From GCA-2794515 sp034436155 (GTDB lineage Bacteria; Chloroflexota; Anaerolineae; Aggregatilineales; Phototrophicaceae), in NCBI GenBank assembly GCA_034436155.1, contig DAOTVP010000021.1:3655-67654 (forward strand): DNA of 64,000 nt, written 5' to 3'. This document shows, in pieces, positions 34,877-44,155 of this stretch (positions within the stretch are counted from its first letter, which is position 1; the number at the start of each line of letters is the position of its first letter). The translations under genes and the position numbers were made by a program. Under the pieces are notes generated by a model. The model was given only the letters and a program-made list of their open reading frames with translations, made no database searches and was not told where the DNA came from.

Positions 34877-36109
34877 TTAACAACCGCCCGATAAGACGAA
34901 GGTTGTGGTGATGATGTTGTTGCCCTCATTCGATTCGGTGATGGCATAATTGGCATCAATATACACGCGCACGGTGAAGGTTTGTCCACCGCCCGATGTA
35001 ATGGTGAATGGCGATGGCGATCCGACGACAAAATTCCCGCCTGGGTTGATGGGACTGCCCGATGAAACATTGGCGTTGGCGGTATAGCTTTGGAAGTAGC
35101 TCGGACCAGACACCTCAAACCCAACCAAGAAGGGCGCAGTGACCGCCGCAGAGCCGATATTTGCCAAGTTGATGAGGATGTTGAACGGTGTGCCGCACGA
35201 TGGTGGGTTGGGGCTGAGCGATGGCAATGCACCACCTAAATCGGGTAATGAACCTGTGGTGGGTGGGGTATTCGTCACAGAACGGGTTGGGGCGCTGGTT
35301 GGTGTTGATGTTGCCGCAGGACGTGGTGGCGGGGTGATTTGTTGCAAGCCGCTGGTGTTGCCATTGACTGTGACCACGCTCGGCGAGATGAATCCGCGTG
35401 TCCCGTTGGGTAATTCGATATAATACCAGCCTGTCCCGCGTGAACTAATGCCTAAAATGGGCGCAGATGTGCCATTGCGTAACACGCCAACCACGCTATA
35501 TACCGTATCATCACCCGCACGCACGTTGGCATCAACGGTCGAAGTTACGGTCGGTCCTGTTGTCGTGGTCGCCTCTTCGGTGGTGACTGGTTGTAATGGA
35601 GGTGTGACGACACTCTCTACGGCGAGATTACCGGGCAGTGTAAATAATTGAATATTCCGCAAGGCAAAATCAGACGGGCTGTTTTCGACCCGTAGCGGAC
35701 TCACCGTAACAATCACAGGGTCTTGACCAGGCACATTCACCGTCAGACGAATTTCATACAACCCATCGGCAACGGTGAACGTGTTCCAAATCCCCAACAA
35801 GCCATTTTGGACGGGTACATTACTGGGCAACGAAATCGGACCCCATGGGATTTCTGGTAAAATCACATCGGGACTCGGTGGGATGATGAGCGGACGATAT
35901 TCCAAAAAGTAATTCGCCATCCCGGGTAAATTGGCAGTGCCATAAATCTGCATTTCGCCACGCATAAAATAGACCGGTGGCGGAAAGCTGATATTGGCAT
36001 TCGGATTGGGTGGCGTGTTTGGGTTCGGTGTGATACCTTGTGCATTTACCCCGACCGCCAAAATAAAGACGACTAAACCGATTAATAATAGCGTGATACG
36101 TCTGTTCAT
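34877..36109 (-). CDS. Secreted SH3b/CARDB protein, paralogue 1
   Basis: 410 residues. Signal peptide at 1-24 (LLLIGLVVFILAVGVNAQG). Residues ~35-155 form an Ig-like domain (GEMQIYGTANLPGMANYFLE, then VADGLYEIRLTVNVPG). Residues ~190-260 are an SH3b domain (DANVRAGDDTVYSVVGVLRN, GTGWYYIELPNGTRGFISPS). A Thr/Pro linker leads to a CARDB-type adhesion domain (SNEGNNIITTTFVLSGGC) at the end. Likely a cell-wall or matrix-binding protein. First of three tandem paralogues by position, last in transcription order. Confidence 0.88.
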   Translation of the reverse strand: MNRRITLLLIGLVVFILAVGVNAQGITPNPNTPPNPNANISFPPPVYFMRGEMQIYGTANLPGMANYFLEYRPLIIPPSPDVILPEIPWGPISLPSNVPVQNGLLGIWNTFTVADGLYEIRLTVNVPGQDPVIVTVSPLRVENSPSDFALRNIQLFTLPGNLAVESVVTPPLQPVTTEEATTTTGPTVTSTVDANVRAGDDTVYSVVGVLRNGTSAPILGISSRGTGWYYIELPNGTRGFISPSVVTVNGNTSGLQQITPPPRPAATSTPTSAPTRSVTNTPPTTGSLPDLGGALPSLSPNPPSCGTPFNILINLANIGSAAVTAPFLVGFEVSGPSYFQSYTANANVSSGSPINPGGNFVVGSPSPFTITSGGGQTFTVRVYIDANYAITESNEGNNIITTTFVLSGGC

Positions 36110-36231
36110 GGGTTACTCCTCTGTCGTAGCTTATCTAACGCTCTATTTCAATGATAGTGCAAAATAAAAAATTATGCTTGTGATTGAGATAATTTAGACT
36201 TTGATCCGCGCCTAGTGCGCTTTTGGGGCGA

Positions 36232-36260
36232 ATAGCCAGATGCTCAAAGCATCTAGCTAT
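36232..36260. repeat. Perfect hairpin between SH3b/CARDB genes
   Basis: ATAGC and GCTAT flank AGATGCT-CAA-AGCATCT, with one C/A mismatch. It is 3' of the 36273 gene and could slow transcription or protect the mRNA end. There is no U tract. It has some likeness to the paired-hairpin family but lacks the ATA/CTA loop. Confidence 0.5.
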
Positions 36261-36272
36261 CATGAACAATAA

Positions 36273-37433
36273 TTATGGGCATGTGCCTTGTTGCAGGGTG
36301 TATAACACACTATACACATTGTCGTTTTCGTTCTGTTCGGCGACCAAGCCTTCGGGGTCAATCGTCACACGAACTTCATGGACTTTATTCGGGTTGGTGG
36401 CAATCACCCAGTTATCGCTACCGACCACATAATTTTGACCGGGCGCAAGCGGTGGCACAGTCCGGAAGAACGAACTTTGCAATACACCATTATGGAAATC
36501 TTGGAACAAAACGGTTGCCGTCCCCAACGTGTTGCCTGTGCCATTGTTGGTGATGTTAATCAAAATTCGGAATGGCACATTACAGGTTGGGTTATCGGGT
36601 GTTAAATCGGGTAGAGATGCCGCCAAATTGCCACTGACAGGGATGGGGGTTGCCGTCGGTGGGACGGGGAAGGGTGGCGGGTCTATGCGGGCGAGGTTAT
36701 TCACATTGCCCGATACACTCACCACTTGGGGCGAGATAAATCCGCGCCTGCCATTATCCAATTGGATGAAATACCAACCCGTACCTGTCGAACTCACGCC
36801 CAAAATGGTCGCACTTTGCCCACGGAGCAAAAATCCAATCGCTTGATAAGCCACATCATCCCCACTGCGGACGTTGGCATCAATCGTAGCCGTGACGATG
36901 GGACCCGTTGAGGCGGGTTGCGGTGTGGCAGTCGGATTGGTTGGTTGAATATTGATATTCGGGGTTGGGCTGGCGACCAAGCCCGGATTGGCTTGTAAAA
37001 AGCGATTCGGCGTATTTTCAACGCGCAACGGACTCACGACAAAATAGGTGGCGGCTTGCCCGCGCACATTAATTGTCAGGCGTAATTCGTATAAGCCATC
37101 GGCGATCATGCTGGTATCCCATGTGGCGAGGACATTATCGCTCACAGGTGTTGTAGCAGGCAGTGATGCGGGTGTCCACGCCGAATTGTTAATGGCATTC
37201 GGACGATTCACCACTGGACGAAATTCCAAAAAGTAATTGCTCATGTTGGGCAAATTGGCGCTCCCAAAAATCTGCACGCGCCCGCGAAGCGTGTAAATCG
37301 GTGGTGGGAAGCTGATATTGGCGTTGGGGTCTATTTCGGTATCGTCATTAGGGGTGACGACTTGCGCCGATACCGCAAACGGAACGACCAACATAGCGAT
37401 GAGGAACACAAAAATCCACTTTGTACGGGTCAT
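36273..37433 (-). CDS. Secreted SH3b/CARDB protein, paralogue 2
   Basis: 386 residues from ATG 37433, which has AAGGAGA 6 nt upstream; the frame extends to 37451 without need. Same order as paralogue 1: signal peptide (WIFVFLIAMLVVPFAVSAQ), Ig-like domain (GRVQIFGSANLPNMSNYFLE), SH3b (DANVRSGDDVAYQAIGFLLR), Pro/Thr linker, CARDB end (AEQNENDNVYSVLYTL). It starts 12 nt before the end of paralogue 3 on the same strand. Confidence 0.88.
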   Translation of the reverse strand: MTRTKWIFVFLIAMLVVPFAVSAQVVTPNDDTEIDPNANISFPPPIYTLRGRVQIFGSANLPNMSNYFLEFRPVVNRPNAINNSAWTPASLPATTPVSDNVLATWDTSMIADGLYELRLTINVRGQAATYFVVSPLRVENTPNRFLQANPGLVASPTPNINIQPTNPTATPQPASTGPIVTATIDANVRSGDDVAYQAIGFLLRGQSATILGVSSTGTGWYFIQLDNGRRGFISPQVVSVSGNVNNLARIDPPPFPVPPTATPIPVSGNLAASLPDLTPDNPTCNVPFRILINITNNGTGNTLGTATVLFQDFHNGVLQSSFFRTVPPLAPGQNYVVGSDNWVIATNPNKVHEVRVTIDPEGLVAEQNENDNVYSVLYTLQQGTCP

Positions 37434-37444
37434 ATTAGGTCTCC

Positions 37445-38182
37445 TTAACAAGAACCTGTTAGGGTGTAATTGGTGCTGACAACATTGTTATTTTCATTCG
37501 ATTCAGTTACACGATTCTCTGGGTCAATGGTGACGCGAATCGTATGTGTGCCACCGCCACCTGTGTTGACGGTCATCGAACCGCCTACCACAAAATCGAC
37601 CATGCCGTTGATTTCGGGCAAAACGGTGGTGAAGGCGTTGGTGGTCGCCCCGTTATAAAGATTTTCAATGTAAATCGTGGCGGGGCTGTTGGTCTTATTC
37701 GGACCCGCATTATTGATATTCACCAAAATATTGAACGCCACACCGCAAGTTGGGCTATTGGGTTCGAGTTTCGGTGGCGATGCGCTCAAATCGCTCACAC
37801 CGCTCGTTGATGCAGGATTGGTCGGGACGGGGGTAGATACAGCAGTGCTGGGGGTCAATGCGGGGGATGCGATTACTGGCACATTGCTCAAATCACCCGT
37901 GACGGTGACAACACTCGAACCCACCCAACCGATGCGACCGTTGGTGAGTTGAATCTGATACCATGTGCGACGGGCATTGATGCCGATGATAGACGCGCTC
38001 TGGTCGCGCAATAATACGGTGATGCGCCGGTACGATGTGCCATCTCCTGCCCGCACATTGACGTTCAGACGAGCCGTGACATACGGTTCACGCACAGGGA
38101 TTGTATCTTGTGCCGATACGCTCATGGCAAAACCCACAAGCAATATCCCGATAAGGATGAACAGGGTGAAGCGACTTTTCAT
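37445..38182 (-). CDS. Secreted SH3b/CARDB protein, paralogue 3 (short)
   Basis: 245 residues from ATG 38182. Signal peptide (LFILIGILLVGFAMSVSAQ), then directly an SH3b domain (LNVNVRAGDGTSYRRITVLL, then GRIGWVGSSVVTV) and a CARDB domain ending ESNENNNVVSTNYTLTGSC. It lacks the Ig-like domain of its neighbours, so the set shows domain loss or gain after tandem duplication. First gene of the three in transcription order. Confidence 0.87.
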   Translation of the reverse strand: MKSRFTLFILIGILLVGFAMSVSAQDTIPVREPYVTARLNVNVRAGDGTSYRRITVLLRDQSASIIGINARRTWYQIQLTNGRIGWVGSSVVTVTGDLSNVPVIASPALTPSTAVSTPVPTNPASTSGVSDLSASPPKLEPNSPTCGVAFNILVNINNAGPNKTNSPATIYIENLYNGATTNAFTTVLPEINGMVDFVVGGSMTVNTGGGGTHTIRVTIDPENRVTESNENNNVVSTNYTLTGSC

Positions 38183-38282
38183 AAATAAAACTCCCATCTT
38201 AACATATTGTAACGATGATAATTTAATTATATCGTCAAATATGCCTACGATGGTAAGACGCTTACACCACGATTAGCCTACG

Positions 38283-39119
38283 CTAATCACTTTCGATGGC
38301 TTTTTGGGTCAATCTGAGCGAGGCATAGATAATCCCGATGGGCAAAACGACAGGTAACACGGCATCTATCACCCACTGCACTGACCAATGCCATCCCAAA
38401 AAGCGGATGAGCAGAAGCAATAAAAAGTAGAAAAAGGCGAAGATGGTGGTCGCTAAAACGGCGCTATTGCGCGATTTGGTGTATGCACCCAACATGGTTG
38501 CAATGCTCGCCACCATCACCAATTCCAACGGCACGCGCACCAATGATGCGATGAGCATGGGTAACGATAAAAATTGTGCCACATGCGGATGATCTGCGGG
38601 ACTGAATAAGATGATATAAGATCCCAAAATGACCATCCCGCCCATCGTGCGCGTATAAGTGGTGATATCTTGTATATCATCCATTCGTCGCCATACCGCG
38701 CCCGATATTTTGCTGAGGATGATTTCCATCGTATCAAACGGGGTGGTACGCAATAGCGTCAGGCTGTCGTGGGTATATTCTGTCACCATCGCCGTGGCAG
38801 AATCGGCGATGACTTGACCCAGTGAACGAATATACAGATATAAAATGGCGGGGAACACCACCGCAGAGACCAACGCAAATGGGATGAAAAAGATGAAGAT
38901 AAAATCTGCACCCGTCAGGCTAATGGCTAAAAAGGCGGTATAATAGCCTATCCATACCGCGATAGGGCGTAATTCGGGCGGAAATACACGCCAATGCGCC
39001 CCCAATTGACGGCGGATAATCGGGTTACTGCGCCTCGCCCACAGGGGTAGTGATTTATCCAACGAGACGACATCATTCACCGCCAGACGATTTTCGTGAG
39101 GTAATCTTGATGTGGTCAT
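38283..39119 (-). CDS. ABC-2-like polytopic membrane protein
   Basis: 278 residues with about six membrane helices. A cytosolic N-terminus, then two helices, then a polar loop with YTHDSLTLLRTTPFDTMEII, the kind of coupling loop seen in ABC-2 exporter permeases and in gliding-type membrane proteins. No ATPase is next to it. AAGGAGC precedes ATG 39119. Divergent from the 39230 gene. Confidence 0.72.
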   Translation of the reverse strand: MTTSRLPHENRLAVNDVVSLDKSLPLWARRSNPIIRRQLGAHWRVFPPELRPIAVWIGYYTAFLAISLTGADFIFIFFIPFALVSAVVFPAILYLYIRSLGQVIADSATAMVTEYTHDSLTLLRTTPFDTMEIILSKISGAVWRRMDDIQDITTYTRTMGGMVILGSYIILFSPADHPHVAQFLSLPMLIASLVRVPLELVMVASIATMLGAYTKSRNSAVLATTIFAFFYFLLLLLIRFLGWHWSVQWVIDAVLPVVLPIGIIYASLRLTQKAIESD

Positions 39120-39181
39120 AAAGCTCGCTCCTTTTTAGAGATTATAATGAGGGCATGAGAAGGATTCAATCATTTGCTCGG

Positions 39182-39203
39182 ATTGTGGTAAAATTTCCAC
39201 AAT
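39182..39203. promoter_or_regulatory. Perfect dyad in the divergent promoter region
   Basis: ATTGTGG and CCACAAT flank an 8-nt AT-rich spacer (TAAAATTT), 27 nt before the start of the 39230 gene. It has the size of a dimeric repressor operator. The regulator is unknown. Confidence 0.4.
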
Positions 39204-39229
39204 TTGAGCCACCATATTAGGATGTAACA

Positions 39230-39784
39230 ATGGCATTTGAAGCCCGTTTCGCAGAGCTATTTGATTTTACAGAAGAGGAACTGCGCGTGAATCGTGCAGG
39301 ACAAATCTCGCCCCGCCAAAAATTCAAATTGGGCAAAGAAGATACCCAAGAGACGCTCGATATTGGCTGTGCGTTATTTATATTGTTAGCGATCGCGTTT
39401 ATCGCGTTGGTGCTATGTGGATTGTTATTCGATGTCAGCGCCTATATCCGCGCCTTTTTAGACGGATTGCCATTCATTTTACCAGTCGCATTGTTGTTGA
39501 TTGGGATTATTGTTTATGTCAACTATTTGGGTAATCGGGAACGTAGGCACAAATATCCCATGCCCGTCACAGGATTGCGTGGCGAATGGCGCTTAGAGGT
39601 GGTCGAAGGGCGGGCGTATGACCGTTATTACCTGTTGATAGATGGGCTACGCCTCAAAATTTTGATGAACGCCTACGAGATTTTGCGTGGCTTAGACCCC
39701 GATACGCCGTTGGTGGTGTATATCGAATCGGCATCGCAGAAAATTGTGGCGATGGAAATTGATGGAGGTGACTTTGATGAATAG
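39230..39784 (+). CDS. Small membrane protein of unknown function
   Basis: 184 residues. Two membrane helices at about 44-66 (ALFILLAIAFIALVLCGLLF) and 80-101 (ILPVALLLIGIIVYVNYLG) are followed by a beta-rich soluble C-terminus (GLRGEWRLEVVEGRAYDRYY). I do not recognise it. The TPR gene starts within its last codons, so they are co-translated and probably work together. Confidence 0.75.
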   Translation: MAFEARFAELFDFTEEELRVNRAGQISPRQKFKLGKEDTQETLDIGCALFILLAIAFIALVLCGLLFDVSAYIRAFLDGLPFILPVALLLIGIIVYVNYLGNRERRHKYPMPVTGLRGEWRLEVVEGRAYDRYYLLIDGLRLKILMNAYEILRGLDPDTPLVVYIESASQKIVAMEIDGGDFDE

Positions 39785-40253
39785 TGCTGATGATTATATC
39801 CAAAGTGGCAACGAACATTATTATGCCAATCGCTTGCGCGATGCCATTACCGATTATACCCACGCGATTAACTTAGCACCCGATAATCCACTTGCCTATA
39901 GCCAACGGGCGAGTGCCTATATTGAATTGGGTGATTATCAACAGGCGCTCGCCGATTTAGATGAAGCCATTCGGATAGATGAGAGCTACTGGTTAGCCTA
40001 TTATCATCGTGGGTTAGCTTATCATCGTCTGAATGATGCGTTTCATGCCATCGAAAATTTTGAAGAATCAATACGCTTACAACCCCAAGATATGGCATCA
40101 TATATCCAATATGCGTTGGTATATGTCGATAGGGGAGATTATCAACACGCCATCGCCATTTATGACCGTGCGCTGAAAATCCAACCCGACCATAAAATGG
40201 TGAGTGTGTTCAAGATGATGGCGAGACAGAAATTGACCGAGAAGAATAATTAG
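39777..40253 (+). CDS. TPR-repeat protein
   Basis: 158 residues with four tetratricopeptide repeats: ADDYIQSGNEHYYANRLRDA, then NPLAYSQRASAYIELGDYQQ, YWLAYYHRGLAYHRLNDAFH and MASYIQYALVYVDRGDYQHA. No signal peptide. ATG 39777 follows GGAGGTGA and overlaps the upstream stop by 8 nt. A scaffold protein, perhaps for its membrane neighbour. Confidence 0.88.
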   Translation: MNSADDYIQSGNEHYYANRLRDAITDYTHAINLAPDNPLAYSQRASAYIELGDYQQALADLDEAIRIDESYWLAYYHRGLAYHRLNDAFHAIENFEESIRLQPQDMASYIQYALVYVDRGDYQHAIAIYDRALKIQPDHKMVSVFKMMARQKLTEKNN

Positions 40254-40277
40254 GGTGGGGTAAATAGGGTGTAAGCT

Positions 40278-40370
40278 GTGGACGACATACGCCACCCTGC
40301 GGGCGAGTCGTCCATGATAGGATAGTGGCGTAATGGCGGACGAGAGGCGTGAGCCTCGTATGTCCGCCAC
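40278..40370. repeat. Paired-hairpin element, copy 3
   Basis: Hairpins 40279-40314 (TGGACGAC/GTCGTCCA) and 40334-40369 (TGGCGGAC/GTCCGCCA) in inverted orientation. ATA is kept on one side of each internal loop; the other side is CGA or CTC in place of CTA. GTAATGG is the foot of the second hairpin. It lies between the convergent TPR gene and clpC. Confidence 0.82.
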
Positions 40371-40389
40371 AACAAGCTAATGCAATACG

Positions 40390-42903
40390 CTAATTCATCG
40401 TTGGTTCTGCCTGATTTTCGTTGGCATTTTCGAGGACGAGTTCATCATTTTCATTGGTGGTCACACGCACCACGCTGGCGAGGCTGAACTTGCCCGATAA
40501 AATTCCATCCGAAAGCGCATCTTCGACTTCGTTTTGGATCAGGCGGCGCAACGGACGCGCCCCATATTCGGGGTCGTAGCCTTTGGTAGCAAGCCATGTA
40601 CGGGCTTCTTCGGTGACTTCGAGCGTAATCGCATGTTCGATAAGGCGGTTGCCCACTTTGAGCAATTCCAAATCGACAATTTGCTTAATTTCATCTTGTG
40701 TCAACGGACGGAACACGATAGTCGCATCTACGCGATTGAGGAATTCGGGGCGGAAGGCACGCCGTAATTGCTCATTGACCTTTTTCTTGAGTTCTTCATA
40801 CGATTGACGTTCTTCGGCGGCGGTATCGGTTGGTATACTAAAGCCCAAACTCGCGCCACGTTTGATGGTATCTGCGCCGATGTTGCTGGTCATGACGATG
40901 AGCGCATTGCGGAAATCCACACGGCGACCACGCGCATCGGTCAATTGCCCCTCTTCCATAATCTGCAACAACATATTAAAGGCTTCGGGGTGCGCTTTTT
41001 CGATTTCATCAAACACGACAATGCTATAAGGACGGCGACGGATGGCTTCGGTCAACTGACCAGCATCTTCGTAACCGACATACCCCGGAGGCGCACCAAC
41101 CAAACGGGCAATCGAATGGCGTTCCATGAATTCGCTCATATCCAATTGGACGAGCGCGTCTTCACTGCCGAACATGAATTCGGCGAGGGTTTTGGTGAGT
41201 TCTGTTTTGCCGACACCCGTTGGACCCAAGAACATGAACGATCCAATCGGACGGCGTGGGTCTTTCAGACCTGCTCGCGCACGGCGTACAGCTTTGCTGA
41301 TGGCGGAGATCGCTTCGTGTTGCCCGATGATGCGTTTATGGAGGGCGTTTTCCATCTCCATCAGTCGAATCGTTTCTTCGCCAGCCATCCGCATGACGGG
41401 GATACCCGTCCACATCGAGACGACCTCGGCAATATCATCTCCCGTGAGGCGGGGTTGATTCGTCTCGGTGTTCCAGTTCGATTTCAGCTCGGTCAGGATA
41501 CTGGCGATGGTGTTGCGCCGTTCACGCAATTCATTCACCCGTTCTTCATCGGCATTATCCCCTTCGTCTTCGGCGATGATGCTCAGTTCATCATCAATAT
41601 CGGCTAAATCCAATTCCATACGGCGCACTTGGGCGGCTTCTGGACTTTTATACATCCGCAGACGAGCGGCAGATTCGTCAATTAGGTCAATCGCTTTATC
41701 GGGCAAGAAGCGATCTGGAATATACCGTGCCGATAAATTCGAGGCTTGTTCAATCGCTTCATCAGTGATTTCGACATTATGATGTTCCTGATAGGGGATT
41801 TTAATCCCTTGCAAAATTTCGATGGTCTCTTCGATCGAGGGTTCATCCACCAAAATTTGTTGGAATCGCCGTTCTAATGCCGCATCACTTTCGATGTGTT
41901 TGCGATATTCATCCAACGTGGTCGCGCCAATACATTGCAATTCGCCACGCGCCAATGCTGGTTTGAGGATATTGGCGGCATCTACACTGCTCCCCGCCGA
42001 GCCAGCCCCGACCAGCATGTGAACTTCGTCAATGAATAAAATCGCATCGGATGATTTTAGCTCTTCGATAACCCGTTTGAGGCGTTCTTCAAATTGACCG
42101 CGATACATCGTCCCCGCCACCAATGAGCCGACATCCAGTTGCAATACGCGCTTGTTCATCAACGGACGCGGGACATCACCCGCGATGATGCGTTGCGCCA
42201 GCCCTTCGACAATCGCCGTTTTACCGACCCCCGGCTCGCCGATGAGGGCAGGGTTATTTTTTCTGCGCCGAGACAACACTTGAATGACGCGCTCAATTTC
42301 TGTCTCGCGCCCGACAACCGGATCGAGTTTATTTTCGCGTGCCAATTCGGTCAGATCGGTGGCGAGTTGGTCGACCAATGGGGTTTTTTCGGTGCTACGC
42401 CGTTTTTGAGGTGGTTGTTGGGGGGTCTTTTCTTCGGTACTGCTTTGCGGTTGCATCGGGCTTTCCTGAAGCACGCGACGGGTTTGTCGGCGCACTTCTT
42501 CGGGGCTAATGCCCAACCGTTTGAGGACATCAATCGCTACGCCTTCTTGTTGGCGGACTAAACCCAATAACAGATGCTCCGTGCCGATGTAATGATGCCC
42601 CATACGGCGGGCTTCATCGACAGCCAATTCCAAGACCTTTTTCGTACCCGGAGACAAATCCAGTTGTGTTGGGGATGTGCGCGTAGAAGCGCGTGTGAGG
42701 CGTTCTACCAATTCTTCTACACGACGCGGGTCTAAACCCAAATCACGCAAAACACGACCTGCCACACCACCTTCTTCGCGCATGAGACCGAGTAATAAAT
42801 GCTCTGTGCCGATGTAGTTATGATTGAGTCGTTCTGCTTCTTCTTGAGCCAGCCCCAAAACGCGCCGCGCTCGTTGTGTGAATCGTTCCATTTTGTTCGC
42901 CAC
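40390..42903 (-). CDS. clpC: ATP-dependent Clp protease ATP-binding subunit ClpC
   Basis: Hsp100 unfoldase feeding ClpP. 837 residues. Two Clp_N repeats (HNYIGTEHLLLGLMREEGG, HHYIGTEHLLLGLVRQQEG), NBD1 with GEPGVGKTAIVEGLA and ILFIDEVHMLVGAG, a coiled middle domain, NBD2 with FLGPTGVGKTELTKTLAEF and VVFDEIEKAHPEAF. The start is taken as GTG 42903, 8 nt behind GGAGGG, with MERFTQRARRVL four codons on. A TATAAT on the minus strand at 42990-42995 is a likely -10. No CIRCE or CtsR box is seen. Confidence 0.95.
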   Translation of the reverse strand: MANKMERFTQRARRVLGLAQEEAERLNHNYIGTEHLLLGLMREEGGVAGRVLRDLGLDPRRVEELVERLTRASTRTSPTQLDLSPGTKKVLELAVDEARRMGHHYIGTEHLLLGLVRQQEGVAIDVLKRLGISPEEVRRQTRRVLQESPMQPQSSTEEKTPQQPPQKRRSTEKTPLVDQLATDLTELARENKLDPVVGRETEIERVIQVLSRRRKNNPALIGEPGVGKTAIVEGLAQRIIAGDVPRPLMNKRVLQLDVGSLVAGTMYRGQFEERLKRVIEELKSSDAILFIDEVHMLVGAGSAGSSVDAANILKPALARGELQCIGATTLDEYRKHIESDAALERRFQQILVDEPSIEETIEILQGIKIPYQEHHNVEITDEAIEQASNLSARYIPDRFLPDKAIDLIDESAARLRMYKSPEAAQVRRMELDLADIDDELSIIAEDEGDNADEERVNELRERRNTIASILTELKSNWNTETNQPRLTGDDIAEVVSMWTGIPVMRMAGEETIRLMEMENALHKRIIGQHEAISAISKAVRRARAGLKDPRRPIGSFMFLGPTGVGKTELTKTLAEFMFGSEDALVQLDMSEFMERHSIARLVGAPPGYVGYEDAGQLTEAIRRRPYSIVVFDEIEKAHPEAFNMLLQIMEEGQLTDARGRRVDFRNALIVMTSNIGADTIKRGASLGFSIPTDTAAEERQSYEELKKKVNEQLRRAFRPEFLNRVDATIVFRPLTQDEIKQIVDLELLKVGNRLIEHAITLEVTEEARTWLATKGYDPEYGARPLRRLIQNEVEDALSDGILSGKFSLASVVRVTTNENDELVLENANENQAEPTMN

Positions 42904-42989
42904 GGTCAATACCCTCCGTTGGCACACTAAGTTTTACTTATCCATTACTGCGTTTTTAGCGATTACAGAGTCAATGTTCACATAAATCT

Positions 42990-42995
42990 ATTATA
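42990..42995 (-). promoter_or_regulatory. -10 box of clpC
   Basis: TATAAT on the minus strand, about 90 nt upstream of the clpC start. No good -35 is present at 17 nt, so the box alone supports it. Confidence 0.4.
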
Positions 42996-43106
42996 GCAGA
43001 GGTTTTTATCCCTTAACATTCTAGTCTAGCACGAATTGATTAGAATTCTGACAGTGTTTTTCATTTCGATCATCTTCATCTGTTTGAGTTTTGTTACAAG
43101 CTGTGT

Positions 43107-44141
43107 TTAGGATAGATTAAACTGTTCTCGAATCGTCAAGGTTTCGCCTGTGGTGACATTATAAATTAGACAATCGGCAATTTGTGATAATTTTTGGTCG
43201 CCTTTTAGATAAGTCAGGTTGCCTTGTTCATCGCGTGATTCGCTAAATGGTGCAGAGACAAATCCCTCTTTTAGCGTGAGTGCTTTGAGGCGATGCCCGC
43301 TATCTTTTTTGACGAAGAAAGCATTGCACCCCATACGGTTACATCCGACAAAATCATAGCCCTTTTTCTCTGCCAGTTGATATAATGCTGGTAAAGATGC
43401 CCCGAAATACAAATTAGAATAATGCGCGTTGGTGCGTACAAAATCAGCTTGGTAGGGGATGGTGATGGCGTGTTGATTGCCAAAAGTGGCATTATATTCA
43501 CAGATGACGATGGTCGGTTGAACGACATCTATCGCATCCCACACCCAATAATCGTTACCGTCTATATCCACGCTCAAAATGCCAATTGACCCCGAAAATC
43601 CCGCCTCTTGAATTAATTGATTGATATTATCTTTGGTGATGAAGGCTTGTTTGATGGTCAGGTCGTAGCGCCATGCAACGGGGTCGGTTTGGATGTAACG
43701 AATTGCCACCTCACTGCCATCCATCACCAATCCACGCCAATAATCATGTTTGAGCAAAAAACGGGTATTGGCTTCAACATAACGCTCAACGCCAAATTCG
43801 ATGAATGTTTTGCGGATGTTTGGGATATGTGCCAACAAAAATTGGATGATGCCGTCTTCACCCATCTGCGAAAAGACCGAAAATTCCGCTTCGTGAATCG
43901 ATGAGTTGGCTGGTAATGCCCGCACACGCGCTGTATGTAACCCGCCGAGCAACATCATCATGCGCTCATCACGATTCAGATTATCCTGAATAAAGTGAGT
44001 TGTAATCGGATAGTCGGGTTCTGGCTTTGGCGCGATGAGCGTTTGGCGCACTTGTTCATGATTATTATCTATGTGTTGATGAATATCTCGAAATTGGTTG
44101 TTAAGATAATTCACAATTGGGCGTGCAAGTCGTTTAAGCAT
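43107..44141 (-). CDS. FkbM-like SAM methyltransferase family protein
   Basis: 344 residues. After a polar N-terminus, FSQMGEDGIIQFLLAHI, KTFIEFGV and GILSVDIDGNDYWVWDAIDV mark the family of FkbM-like proteins found in surface-polysaccharide loci. The FIEFGV strand corresponds to the SAM-binding loop, and DIDGNDYWVW is the acidic motif. It probably modifies a sugar of an exported glycan. It is 14 nt behind a GT-C membrane gene on the same strand. Confidence 0.75.
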   Translation of the reverse strand: MLKRLARPIVNYLNNQFRDIHQHIDNNHEQVRQTLIAPKPEPDYPITTHFIQDNLNRDERMMMLLGGLHTARVRALPANSSIHEAEFSVFSQMGEDGIIQFLLAHIPNIRKTFIEFGVERYVEANTRFLLKHDYWRGLVMDGSEVAIRYIQTDPVAWRYDLTIKQAFITKDNINQLIQEAGFSGSIGILSVDIDGNDYWVWDAIDVVQPTIVICEYNATFGNQHAITIPYQADFVRTNAHYSNLYFGASLPALYQLAEKKGYDFVGCNRMGCNAFFVKKDSGHRLKALTLKEGFVSAPFSESRDEQGNLTYLKGDQKLSQIADCLIYNVTTGETLTIREQFNLS

Positions 44142-44155
44142 GGGCTCAACCTTTC

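Noticed and set aside
36232..36260. Seventh member of the paired-hairpin family
   Set aside because: Single hairpin, no ATA/CTA internal loop, no GTA foot, no partner.
40768..41607. Plus-strand frame of 279 codons within clpC
   Set aside because: Antisense shadow of a conserved ATPase gene.
42928..43106. CIRCE or CtsR operator before clpC
   Set aside because: No matching inverted repeat in the 180-bp upstream region.
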